Shown: piece by piece, positions 17,775 to 25,273 of the stretch
How positions within the stretch are numbered: the stretch's first letter is position 1
How the letters are laid out: each line of letters opens with the position of its first letter
NCBI RefSeq assembly: GCF_004348725.1
Contig: NZ_SMKR01000002.1
Coordinates: 46,057 to 110,056, forward strand
DNA from: Kribbella turkmenica
GTDB lineage: Bacteria; Actinomycetota; Actinomycetes; Propionibacteriales; Kribbellaceae
Direction: 5' to 3'
DNA: 64,000 nt
Notes under the pieces: model-generated
The model's database searches: none
Seen by the model: only the letters and a program-made list of their open reading frames with translations
Told to the model about the DNA's origin: nothing
Position numbers and translations under genes: made by a program

Positions 17775-17795
17775 ATCAATTGTGGATTCATTGAT
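17775..17795. promoter_or_regulatory. candidate LysR binding site upstream of kdgD
   Basis: Inverted repeat ATCAAT-N9-ATTGAT, centred about 49 bp upstream of the kdgD start. This is where LysR activators usually sit relative to -35. It overlaps the last codons of the lysR gene itself. Confidence 0.5.
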
Positions 17796-18666
17796 GCTCG
17801 GCGAGCATCGTGAGCACGCGATGCAGGACAGGGTTGGTGGATTCACGGTGCCAGATCGCGTGCAGTTCGACGGGCTCGCCCGGTACGCCGACCTCGCAGT
17901 ACGTCACGCCGTCGACGCCGAGGCTGCGCGCCGACGCCGGCACGAGCGCCACCCCGCGGCCGGCGGCGACCAGCAGGATCACCGTCAGGATCTGCTCGAC
18001 CCGCTGCTCGATCCGCGGGCGGGCGTCGGCGAGGAACCGGATCGTCAGCTCGTGGAAGTAGCGGGCCTGGCTGGGGGAGTAGCTGATCACGTCCTCGCCG
18101 GCGAAGTCGGGCGCGGTCAGCGGCCGGCCGAGAACTGCGAGCCGGTGGCCGGCCGGGACGACGGCGCACAGCGGCTCGCGGAAGACGATCCGGGAGTCGA
18201 GCACCCGGGCGTCGAACGGCGGCCGGCCGAGGCCGAGATCCAGTTCGCCGCGCAGCAGACCGTCGATCTGCGCGGGGGTGACCCGTTCGTGCAAAAGCAC
18301 GTCGACATCCGGTAGCTCGTCGGCGATCCGGCGCAGCAGCGGGCCGAGCGTCCTGATCGCGGAGGTCGCGGTGAACCCGAGCCGGAGCGTCCCGGCCACG
18401 CCCCGGTCGACGCGGCGGGCGAGGTCGCCCGCGGTCTCGACCAGTGCCAGCAGCCGCCGGGCCTCGGTCAGGAAGGCCCGCCCGGCATCGGTCAGCGCGA
18501 CCCGGCGGTTGTCCCGCTCGAGCAGCCGGACGCCGACCGCCCGCTCCAGCTTCTGCACCTGCCGGCTCAGCGGCGGCTGGGTCATGGTGAGCCGCTCGGC
18601 GGCCCGGCCGAAGTGCAGTTCCTCGGCGACGGCGACGAAGGCGGCCAGCTGGTCGAGCGAGAACAT
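17788..18666 (-). CDS. LysR-family regulator, probably of glucarate use
   Basis: 292 residues. N-terminal winged HTH (residues 1-60; ELHFGRAAERLTMTQPPLSR), then a periplasmic-binding-protein-like effector domain. It is encoded directly upstream of kdgD on the same strand, with 51 bp between. The candidate site at 17775-17795 is correctly placed for activation of kdgD-gudD. Effector is likely an aldarate or a breakdown product (inference). It could be read through into kdgD or have a separate promoter; the -10 of kdgD suggests the latter as well. Confidence 0.88.
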   Translation of the reverse strand: MFSLDQLAAFVAVAEELHFGRAAERLTMTQPPLSRQVQKLERAVGVRLLERDNRRVALTDAGRAFLTEARRLLALVETAGDLARRVDRGVAGTLRLGFTATSAIRTLGPLLRRIADELPDVDVLLHERVTPAQIDGLLRGELDLGLGRPPFDARVLDSRIVFREPLCAVVPAGHRLAVLGRPLTAPDFAGEDVISYSPSQARYFHELTIRFLADARPRIEQRVEQILTVILLVAAGRGVALVPASARSLGVDGVTYCEVGVPGEPVELHAIWHRESTNPVLHRVLTMLAEHQ

Positions 18667-18731
18667 GATTCCCGGAAAGTATCACTCACGGTCAAATCGG
18701 CCTTGGTCAGGCATCGTCGGCTTCCCCGGCT

Positions 18732-19418
18732 TCAGTCCGGGAACCGCTCGCTGGTGAGACGGTGGCGGGTGTTGGACAGGTGCACCCGCGCCGCCGCCCG
18801 GGCGGCCTCGGGATCGGACCGCGCGATCGCGTCGTGGATGTTCTCGTGTTCGAGCGTCACCCGGGCGAGATGGCCGGCGTCGGCCACCTCGTACGCCGGG
18901 TCCAGCCGGGTCCGCGGCAGCATGATCATCATCGGGCCGAGGGAGCCGATCAGCTCGCTGTAGAAGCGGTTCCCGGACGCGGCCGCGATCTTCTGGTGGA
19001 ACGCGAAGTCCGCCTCCACCGACCGGCTCGGGTCCTCGCCGATCCGCCGGAAGTCCGCCAGTGCCCGCTCGATCGCCTTGAGCTGATGCGCCGTACGCCG
19101 GGCGGCCGCCAGCCCGGCCGCCTCGCTCTCGACGCCGGTGCGGAAGTCGAGGAGATCCAGCACGTCCTGGTGCGACCGCACCTCCCGCAGGCCCGGGGGC
19201 CGTTCCGGCACCGCCAGGACGAACGAGCCGCGGCCCTGGAACGTCTCCACCAGCCCGGCGGCCTGCAGTTGCGACACCGCCTCCCGGATCACCGTCCGGC
19301 TGACCCCGAACTCGTCCACCAGCGCGTTCTCGGCCGGCAGCTTGTCCCCGGGGGCGAGCTCGCCGCTGAGCATCCGCGCCCGCAACTGCTCGACGACCTC
19401 GTGCGCGAGCCCGCTCAT
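18732..19418 (-). CDS. FadR/GntR-family regulator, probably of galactarate use
   Basis: 228 residues. GntR winged HTH (LPAENALVDEFGVSRTVIREAVSQL region, residues 25-50) followed by an FCD all-helical effector domain (FRTGVESEAAGLAA, FHQKIAAASGN, HENIHDAI with metal-type His residues). ATG 19418 overlaps the stop of the galactarate dehydratase gene (ATGA). The operon promoter carries a match to the FadR-type consensus (20561-20571), so the protein likely represses its own operon until an aldarate binds. Confidence 0.88.
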   Translation of the reverse strand: MSGLAHEVVEQLRARMLSGELAPGDKLPAENALVDEFGVSRTVIREAVSQLQAAGLVETFQGRGSFVLAVPERPPGLREVRSHQDVLDLLDFRTGVESEAAGLAAARRTAHQLKAIERALADFRRIGEDPSRSVEADFAFHQKIAAASGNRFYSELIGSLGPMMIMLPRTRLDPAYEVADAGHLARVTLEHENIHDAIARSDPEAARAAARVHLSNTRHRLTSERFPD

Positions 19419-20536
19419 CGCGTGCCGAACTCGCAGGCGTCCACCGTCCAGGCCGCGCACTGCTCGGAGGTGGTGAAGCCCAGGCCGGGCCGGTCGGGCA
19501 CGATCATCCGGCCGTCCAGCGTCTCCAGCCGCTCGTCGAACAGTGGATTCAGCCACTCGAAGTGCTCGACCCACGGCTCGCGCGGGTACGCCGCCGCGAG
19601 GTGGAGGTGGATCTCCATCGCGAAATGCGGTGCCAGCTGCAGACCGTTGTGGTCGGCGAGCGTGGCCAGCCGGAGGAACGGCGTGATCCCGCCGATCCGC
19701 GGCGCGTCCGGCTGGATGATGTCGGCGGCCCGGGCCTCGATCAGCCGGACGTGCTCGGTGACGCTGGACAGCATCTCGCCGGTGGCGATCGGGGTGTCCA
19801 GGGCCGCCGCCAACTGCGCGTGCCCCTCGGCGTCGTACGCGTCCAGTGGCTCCTCGATCCAGACCAGACCGAACTCCTCCAGCACCCGCCCGAAGCGCAG
19901 CGCGGTCGGCCGGTCCCACTGCTGGTTGGCGTCGACCATCAGCGGTACGTCGTCGCCGAGGTGTTCCCGGACCGCGCGGACCCGGTCCAGGTCGACCCGC
20001 GTGTCCGGCTGCCCGACCTTGATCTTGATCCCGCCGATCCCGTCCGCCAGCGACTTCGACGCGCGCTCCTTGACCTCCTCGATCGGCGCGTGCAGGAACC
20101 CGCCGGAGGTGTTGTACGCGCGGACCGAGTCGCGATGGGCGCCGAGCAGCTTCGCCAGCGGCAGGTCCGCCCGCTTCGCCTTCAGGTCCCACAACGCGAT
20201 GTCGATCGCCGCGATCGCCTGGGTCGCCACCCCGGACCGGCCGACCGAGGCCCCGGCCCAGAGCAACGTGTCGTACACCTTCCCGATGTCCGACGGGTCC
20301 TCGCCGATCAGGCCGGCCGCGACCTCCTTGGCGTGCGCGTACTGCGCCGGCCCCCCGGCCCGCTTGGAGTAGCTGAAGCCGATGCCGTGCTGGTCCTGCT
20401 CGGTCGCGATCTCGGCGAACAGGAAGACGATCGCGGTCATCGGCCGCTGCCGCCCGGTCAGCACTTTGGCGTCGCTGACCGGGCGGTCGAGCGGGAGAAC
20501 GACGGACGAGAGCCGGACGTGGCGGATACGATCCAT
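19415..20536 (-). CDS. L-talarate/galactarate dehydratase
   Basis: 373 residues, enolase superfamily, mandelate racemase subgroup. Very similar to the Salmonella talarate/galactarate dehydratase as I remember it: segments PVSDAKVLTGRQ, GIGFSYSKRAGG, LLWAGASVGRSG, YNTSGGFLH. Catalytic residues: K171-I-K173, metal ligands Asp202, Glu228 and Glu254, general-base His304 in APHFAMEIHLH. Dehydrates galactarate (m-galactarate) and/or L-talarate to 5-dehydro-4-deoxyglucarate, the KdgD substrate. ATG 20536 is preferred over the in-frame TTG 15 nt upstream because a -10 box lies 6 nt before it. Confidence 0.92.
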   Translation of the reverse strand: MDRIRHVRLSSVVLPLDRPVSDAKVLTGRQRPMTAIVFLFAEIATEQDQHGIGFSYSKRAGGPAQYAHAKEVAAGLIGEDPSDIGKVYDTLLWAGASVGRSGVATQAIAAIDIALWDLKAKRADLPLAKLLGAHRDSVRAYNTSGGFLHAPIEEVKERASKSLADGIGGIKIKVGQPDTRVDLDRVRAVREHLGDDVPLMVDANQQWDRPTALRFGRVLEEFGLVWIEEPLDAYDAEGHAQLAAALDTPIATGEMLSSVTEHVRLIEARAADIIQPDAPRIGGITPFLRLATLADHNGLQLAPHFAMEIHLHLAAAYPREPWVEHFEWLNPLFDERLETLDGRMIVPDRPGLGFTTSEQCAAWTVDACEFGTR

Positions 20537-20542
20537 CAAGTC

Positions 20543-20571
20543 ATCGTACAAGTGGTGGTCTTGTACGACAA
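20543..20571 (-). promoter_or_regulatory. galactarate operon promoter with overlapping FadR-type operator
   Basis: On the minus strand -35 TTGTCG (20566-20571), 17-nt spacer, -10 TACGAT (20543-20548), 6 nt before the ATG. Inverted arms TCGTACAAG (20544-20552) and CTTGTACGA (20560-20568) cover the -10 and reach the -35. TTGTACGACAA (20561-20571) matches the FadR consensus TNGTNNNACNA exactly. Confidence 0.68.
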
Positions 20572-20572
20572 C

Positions 20573-22393
20573 TTACTCGACGGTGACCGACTTCGCCAGG
20601 TTCCGCGGCTTGTCGACGTCGTGGCCGAGCGCGACGGCCGCGTAGTACGCGATGATCTGCAGCGGGATCGTGAGCAGGATCGGGTCGAGCTCGGGCTCGT
20701 TCTTCGGTACGACGATCTTCGCCGCCACGCCGTCCGGCACCTCCACGCCCGGGTGGGTGACGACGTACAGCGGGCCGGAGCGGGCGCCGATCTCGTGCAG
20801 CGCGCCGACGTTGCGGTCGAGCAGTTCGTCGTCCGGCACGATCGCGACGCTCGGCACGTCCGGCGAGATCAGCGCGAGCGGGCCGTGCTTCAGCTCCGAG
20901 GTCTGGTACGCCTCGGCGTGCCGGTAGGAGATCTCCTTCAGCTTCTGCGCACCCTCGCGGGCGACCGGGTAGCCGCGCGTCCGGCCGACGAAGAACAGGC
21001 TCTCGTGCTGGGCCAGCCGGCCGGCGATCTTGGCCAGCTCCTCCTCCTGGGCGACGATCTCGGCGATGTGCTCGGGGATCTTCTTCAGGCCCTCGATCAG
21101 CCGTCGGCCGTCGGCCGGCGAGACGTCGCGGATCCGGCCGAGGTGGATGCCGAGCATCGCGAACGCGACCGCCATGTTGGTCAGCGCCTTCGTCGACGCC
21201 ACCGAGACCTCCGGGCCGGCGTGCAGGTAGACCCCGCCGTCGACCTCGCGGGCGATGCTCGAGCCGACCGCGTTCACCAGGCCGATCACCCGGCCGCCCT
21301 TGCGCTTGAGCTCCTGGACCGCGACCAGGGTGTCCAGCGTCTCGCCGGACTGGCTGACCGCGACGTACAGGGTGTCGCGCTCGACCACCGGGTTGCGGTA
21401 GCGGAACTCCGAAGCCGGCTCGGCGTCGGCGGGGATCCGGGCCACCTCCTCGATGAACTGCGCGCCCATCTGGCCCGCGTAGTACGCCGAGCCGCAGCCG
21501 AGGATCTTGACCCGCTTGATCTCCCGGGCCTCCCGGGCGTCCATGTTCAGGCCGCCCAGGTGGACGGTGTGGAAGCGCTCGTCCAGGCGGCCGCGGATCG
21601 CCCGGCCGACGGCGTCCGGCTGCTCGTGGATCTCCTTCATCATGAAGTGCTCGTGCAGGCCGCGCTCGTACTCGTCGGCCTCCCACTCGACCGTCTTCGC
21701 GGTTTTGTTGGTCGGCGATGCGTCCTGGGTGAAGGTCCGGTAGCCGTCGGCGCGGACGGTGGCCAGCTCGCCGTCGTCCAGGTAGACGACCTGGCGGGTG
21801 TAGCGGATCAGCGCGGCCGCGTCGGAGGCCACATGCATCTCGCCGTCGCCGATCCCGAGGATCAGCGGGCTGCCGTTGCGGGCGACGACGATCCGGTCCG
21901 GGAACTCCAGGTCGATCACGGCGATGCCGTACGTGCCGTCGATCCGGCGCAGGCTGGCCAGCACCTTCTCCTCGAGCGTGTCGCCGTCGGCCTGCTCGAT
22001 CAGGTGTGCGAGCACCTCGGTGTCGGTGTCCGAGCGCAGCTTGACGCCGGCGTCCTCCAACTGGGCACGCAGCGCGGCCGCGTTGTCGAAGATGCCGTTG
22101 TGCACGACGGCGATCCGCTCGTTGCCGCTCACGTGCGGGTGGGCGTTGTCCTTGCTCGGGCCGCCGTGGGTCGCCCATCGCGTGTGGCCGATGCCCAGCT
22201 TGCCGCCGAACCGCTTCGGCAGCGAGGCCTCCAGCTCGCGGACCCGGCCGGCGTCCTTGTGCACCTTCAGCTCACTCGATCCCAGGACGGCGACCCCCGC
22301 CGAGTCGTAGCCGCGGTACTCCAGCCGGGCCAGTCCGTCCACCAGGATGGGCGCGGCCGGCTTGGTGCCGACGTACCCGACGATTCCGCACAT
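20573..22393 (-). CDS. glmS: glutamine--fructose-6-phosphate aminotransferase (GlmS)
   Basis: 606 residues. N-terminal Ntn glutaminase with nucleophile Cys2 (MCGIVGYVG), followed by two SIS domains binding fructose-6-phosphate, and a C-terminus ending NLAKSVTVE as in GlmS. First committed step to UDP-GlcNAc for cell wall. AAAGG is upstream of ATG 22393. No glmS ribozyme is evident in the 67-bp upstream region, which is expected since the ribozyme is mainly from Bacillota. Its 3' end is 36 bp from the galactarate dehydratase start, head-to-tail on the same strand. Confidence 0.96.
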   Translation of the reverse strand: MCGIVGYVGTKPAAPILVDGLARLEYRGYDSAGVAVLGSSELKVHKDAGRVRELEASLPKRFGGKLGIGHTRWATHGGPSKDNAHPHVSGNERIAVVHNGIFDNAAALRAQLEDAGVKLRSDTDTEVLAHLIEQADGDTLEEKVLASLRRIDGTYGIAVIDLEFPDRIVVARNGSPLILGIGDGEMHVASDAAALIRYTRQVVYLDDGELATVRADGYRTFTQDASPTNKTAKTVEWEADEYERGLHEHFMMKEIHEQPDAVGRAIRGRLDERFHTVHLGGLNMDAREAREIKRVKILGCGSAYYAGQMGAQFIEEVARIPADAEPASEFRYRNPVVERDTLYVAVSQSGETLDTLVAVQELKRKGGRVIGLVNAVGSSIAREVDGGVYLHAGPEVSVASTKALTNMAVAFAMLGIHLGRIRDVSPADGRRLIEGLKKIPEHIAEIVAQEEELAKIAGRLAQHESLFFVGRTRGYPVAREGAQKLKEISYRHAEAYQTSELKHGPLALISPDVPSVAIVPDDELLDRNVGALHEIGARSGPLYVVTHPGVEVPDGVAAKIVVPKNEPELDPILLTIPLQIIAYYAAVALGHDVDKPRNLAKSVTVE

Positions 22394-22460
22394 GTGTTCA
22401 TGCCTTTCGGAGGTTGTCGTGGGAGGGCCCGCCGCGCGGCGGGCTCACGTGGTGTCCCCG

Positions 22461-22742
22461 TCAGCCGTAGACGATCCGTCGCAGCTGCCGGGCGGAGAGT
22501 TCGGGTGAGCGGACCGGCCAGTGCCGAAGCTCGGTGCCGAGCCGGGCGAAGATCTCGTCGTTGCGGGCGCCGTAGGTCTGCAGCTCACGGTGCCGGCGCC
22601 GGACGTACTCCTCGGTGGTCTCGGTGAAGTAGGCCAGGACGTCGGCGACCACCCGGCGCGCGTCGTCCGGCGGGAGGCCGGTGGTCCGGCTGATCTGTTC
22701 GGCGAGTTCGTCCACCGGACCCGCCGCCGCCTCACTGATCAC
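22461..22742 (-). CDS. small conserved-looking helical protein, unknown function
   Basis: 93 residues from GTG 22742. Predominantly helical and charged (ELAEQISRTTGLPPDDARRV, then VADVLAYFTETTEEYVRRRH). No signal peptide, no membrane segment. I do not recognise a family. It lies between glmS and nucS on the same strand, 67 bp upstream of glmS. The competing reading frame in the same DNA is low-complexity and lacks helical periodicity. Possibly co-transcribed with glmS. Confidence 0.5.
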   Translation of the reverse strand: MISEAAAGPVDELAEQISRTTGLPPDDARRVVADVLAYFTETTEEYVRRRHRELQTYGARNDEIFARLGTELRHWPVRSPELSARQLRRIVYG

Positions 22743-22783
22743 CCGTCAACTGTGCAGTCTTTCCAGGGCCAAGGCAAAGGATC

Positions 22784-22799
22784 TGCCCGAAATCGGGCA
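22784..22799. repeat. 16-bp near-perfect palindrome between nucS and the small gene
   Basis: TGCCCGA-AA-TCGGGCA, 7-bp arms, in the 78-bp gap upstream of the gene at 22461-22742 and downstream of nucS. It could be an operator for the small gene or a short terminator hairpin of nucS. No T-run follows on the nucS strand. Confidence 0.5.
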
Positions 22800-22820
22800 A
22801 AATAGTTGAGTTGTCAGCGG

Positions 22821-23486
22821 TCAGAACAGTCGGAGTACGTCGGATTCCATCCCGCGGAGGGCGTCGTAGTCGACCGTCAAGCACTCCAGCCCGCGGTCCG
22901 TGGCCAGCACCTTGGCCTGGGGCTTGATCAGCTGGGCGGCGAAGATACCGCGGACCGGGGCGAGCAGCGGGTCCCGGTTGAGGAGCTCGACGTACCGGGT
23001 CAGCTGCTCCACGCCGTCGATCTCGCCGCGGCGCTTGATCTCCACCGCGACGTGCCTGCCGTCCGCGTCCCGGCAGAGCAGGTCGACCGGCCCGATCGCG
23101 GTCGGGTACTCCCGCCGTACCAGGGTCCAGCCGTCGCCGAACGTGTGCACGTGCTCGGCCAGCAGTTCCTGCAGGTGCGCCTCGACGCCGTCCTTGATCA
23201 GCCCGGGGTCGATGCCCAGCTCGTACGCGGTGTCGCTGTGCACCTGGTCGATGGTGATCCGCAGTTCCTCGCCGGCCTTGTTGGTGACGCTCCAGACGCC
23301 GGTGTCGACGTCCTCGGTCAGCTTGCACGGCGGCGACATCCAGTTCAGCGGCTTGTACGAGCCGCCGTCGGCGTGAATCAGTACGGAGCCGTCCGCCTTC
23401 ACCATCAGCAACCGCGGCGCCATCGGCAGATGAGCCGTCAGCCGGCCGGAGTAGTCCACGGAACAGGTAGCGATCACCAAGCGCAC
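22821..23486 (-). CDS. nucS: mismatch-specific endonuclease NucS (EndoMS)
   Basis: 221 residues. Cuts mismatched double-stranded DNA; provides mismatch repair in Actinobacteria lacking MutS/MutL. N-terminal dimerisation/DNA-binding domain (to about 110), then a RecB-like nuclease core: Asp135 in [10 protein letters not shown]149-I-K151 in VAVEIKRRG and Gln161 in [10 protein letters not shown]. The C-terminus DVLRLF is close to the beta-clamp-binding tail of the family. GTG 23486 is preceded by a -10-like TACGGT 8 nt upstream. Confidence 0.94.
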   Translation of the reverse strand: MRLVIATCSVDYSGRLTAHLPMAPRLLMVKADGSVLIHADGGSYKPLNWMSPPCKLTEDVDTGVWSVTNKAGEELRITIDQVHSDTAYELGIDPGLIKDGVEAHLQELLAEHVHTFGDGWTLVRREYPTAIGPVDLLCRDADGRHVAVEIKRRGEIDGVEQLTRYVELLNRDPLLAPVRGIFAAQLIKPQAKVLATDRGLECLTVDYDALRGMESDVLRLF

Positions 23487-23494
23487 GAGAAAGC

Positions 23495-23500
23495 ACCGTA
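23495..23500 (-). promoter_or_regulatory. -10 element of nucS (leaderless)
   Basis: TACGGT on the minus strand, 8 nt before GTG 23486; no Shine-Dalgarno. Confidence 0.4.
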
Positions 23501-23558
23501 GTCCACAACCGCCGCAGAACCTACGCCACCCGGCCGCCGGAGTGGCAGTCTGGTGTGC

Positions 23559-23882
23559 ATGATCCCGAAGCCCAGCGAGCAGGCGGTCGCCGCGTACGAC
23601 GCGGTCGCGGCCGGACTGGAGTCGTCCGGCGTGGTCCGGGGCAGCATGTTCGGCATGCCCTGCCTGAAGATCGGGAAGAAGGTGGTCGCCGGGATGTTCG
23701 GCGACGCGATGACCTTCAAGCTGCCGCCGGAGCCACGGGAGGAGGCGCTCGGGCTGCCCGGTGTGGAGCCGTTCGATCCCGGCATGGGTCGTCCGATGAA
23801 GGCATGGGTGCTGATCCCGCTGGCCCAGTCCGCGGTCTGGCCGGACTATGCCGCCGAGGCGCTGGAGTACGTGCGCGGATGA
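23559..23882 (+). CDS. TfoX N-terminal-domain protein
   Basis: 107 residues, single TfoX-N domain as seen in short stand-alone proteins ([40 protein letters not shown]). The C-terminal TfoX domain linked to competence regulation is absent, so a role in competence should not be assumed. Start ATG 23559; a GTG two codons earlier is also possible. Its stop overlaps the next start (ATGA), making it the first gene of a three-gene operon with a methyltransferase fusion and a Nudix hydrolase. It is divergent from nucS. Confidence 0.75.
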   Translation: MIPKPSEQAVAAYDAVAAGLESSGVVRGSMFGMPCLKIGKKVVAGMFGDAMTFKLPPEPREEALGLPGVEPFDPGMGRPMKAWVLIPLAQSAVWPDYAAEALEYVRG

Positions 23883-24760
23883 ACCTCATGTGTCCCGCGC
23901 GCATCCTCCTCCTGCCTGGGGATGTGGTCGATCACGAGGTCGGAGAGCGGATCGCGCAGGTGTACGCCGGTCCGTTCGAGGCGGCCGCCGGGACGCGGCT
24001 GGCGCATCGGCTCGGCGTACGGCTGACCGTCGTGCCGGAGCTGGTACGGCGGCCTCACGACGAGCTGCAGGCGATCGCGGACCTGCATCGCGGCGAGACT
24101 GTGGTCGTGCTCGGGGTCGATCTCGGGCTGCGGCTGCCGGCCGTCGTCGAGCACACCGGCGACGGGTGGACCCGGGTGCCGACGGACAACGAGGTGACAC
24201 TGGCGTCGTACGAGCAGGCCGCCGAGAAGTTCCGGGACTCGATCCCCACCGAACCCAACGCACTGCTCATCGACCTGCTTGCCGGCGCGGTCGGCGCCGG
24301 CGCGGGCGTGCTCGAACTCGGCAGCGGCACCGGCCGGGACGCACTCGAGTTGGAGCGGCGAGGTTTCGTCGTCCGGCGGACCGACGCCGCCCAGGCCTTC
24401 GTCGAGATGATGCGTGCCGACGGGTACGACGCCGACCGGCTGAACGCGCTCGCCGACGACTTCGGCGGCCCGTACGACGCGGTCTTGGCCGACGCGGTGT
24501 TCGTGCACTTCGGCCGCGCCGAGCTCATCCAGGTATTGCGCAAGGCCGCGAGGGCCGCGCCCGTTCTCGCCTTCACCGCCCGTGAGGGCAAGGGCGAGGA
24601 GTGGTCCGACCGCCATCTCGATCTCCCACGCCACTTCGTCCTCTGGCAGGAGGAACCGCTGCGCGAGCTGCTCACAGCCACCGGCTGGGCCGTCGAGCGG
24701 CTCGAGCGGGGCGAGACGCGCATCGGCCCGTGGTTCCACGTCCAGGCCCGCCGCACGTGA
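23879..24760 (+). CDS. SAM-dependent methyltransferase with degenerate histidine-phosphatase-like N-terminus
   Basis: 293 residues. Residues 110-293 are a class I methyltransferase: SAM motif I is [11 protein letters not shown] (145-155), then Asp169, and ADAVFVHF as motif IV-like. Residues 7-100 follow the layout of a histidine phosphatase: strand ARILLLPGD where RHG should be, [20 protein letters not shown] where the SSPLxRAxxTA helix should be, and [12 protein letters not shown] where SHG should be. Both catalytic histidines and the first arginine are missing, so that part would be a non-enzymatic, binding or scaffold domain. Start ATG overlaps the TfoX-N stop; its stop overlaps the Nudix start (TGATG). 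The phosphatase-like reading is my inference from pattern and needs a structure comparison. Confidence 0.7.
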   Translation: MNLMCPARILLLPGDVVDHEVGERIAQVYAGPFEAAAGTRLAHRLGVRLTVVPELVRRPHDELQAIADLHRGETVVVLGVDLGLRLPAVVEHTGDGWTRVPTDNEVTLASYEQAAEKFRDSIPTEPNALLIDLLAGAVGAGAGVLELGSGTGRDALELERRGFVVRRTDAAQAFVEMMRADGYDADRLNALADDFGGPYDAVLADAVFVHFGRAELIQVLRKAARAAPVLAFTAREGKGEEWSDRHLDLPRHFVLWQEEPLRELLTATGWAVERLERGETRIGPWFHVQARRT

Positions 24761-25209
24761 TGCGAGCGGGGATCGTGCTGCTGACGGAGGACGGCGTCGC
24801 CGCGATCGAGCGGGTGCGGGACGGGTCGACCTACCACCTCCTGCCCGGCGGCCAGGTCGAGGACGGCGAGAGCCCGGAGGAGGCGGCGCGGCGCGAGGCC
24901 TTCGAGGAGCTGGGGGTGCTGGTGAAGATCCGCGGTCTGGTGGCGGTGGTCCATTTCGACCTGCGCACTCAGCAGTACTTCCTGGCCGAGCCGATCGGTG
25001 GCGAGTTCGGCACCGGGAACGGCCCGGAGATGACGAGTTCCGCGGAGTCGGCGGCCGGGAGCTATCGCGCGGTCCGGCTGCCGGTCGGGGAGCTCGTCGG
25101 GCGGGAGCTCAAGCCGAAACCGATCGCTGCGGCGCTGGCCCAGGCGCCGGATCCGGGGTGGCTGCTCGACGAATGGCTGGAGTCGCCGGTGGTGTTCGAG
25201 GAGGTGTGA
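24760..25209 (+). CDS. Nudix hydrolase
   Basis: 149 residues. A full Nudix box is present: GGQVEDGESPEEAARREAFEELG, i.e. G-x5-E-x7-REaxEE-x-G (described here as pattern, residues about 28-50). Hydrolyses a nucleoside diphosphate-linked compound; the substrate is not predictable. ATG 24760 overlaps the preceding stop by one nucleotide, so it belongs to the TfoX-N/methyltransferase operon. C-terminal WLLDEWLESPVVF looks like the substrate-side cap. Confidence 0.88.
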   Translation: MRAGIVLLTEDGVAAIERVRDGSTYHLLPGGQVEDGESPEEAARREAFEELGVLVKIRGLVAVVHFDLRTQQYFLAEPIGGEFGTGNGPEMTSSAESAAGSYRAVRLPVGELVGRELKPKPIAAALAQAPDPGWLLDEWLESPVVFEEV

Positions 25210-25260
25210 GGTTGGCCTCGCGGGTGACTCAGCTCATGGGCGGACCACAGGGCGGACTGG

Positions 25261-25266
25261 CATAGT
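25261..25266 (+). promoter_or_regulatory. -10 element of the hydroxyacyl-CoA dehydrogenase gene
   Basis: CATAGT, 7 nt before ATG 25274; no ribosome-binding site. Confidence 0.4.
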
Positions 25267-25273
25267 TCGGACC

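Noticed and set aside
22394..22460. glmS ribozyme
   Set aside because: The 67-bp region upstream of glmS is too short and does not show the ribozyme core.
19562..22627. 1021-codon open frame across galactarate dehydratase and glmS (plus strand)
   Set aside because: Antisense shadow of two clear minus-strand genes. High GC leaves few stops.
23559..23882. Competence regulator TfoX
   Set aside because: Only the N-terminal domain is present; stand-alone proteins of this kind have no shown competence role.
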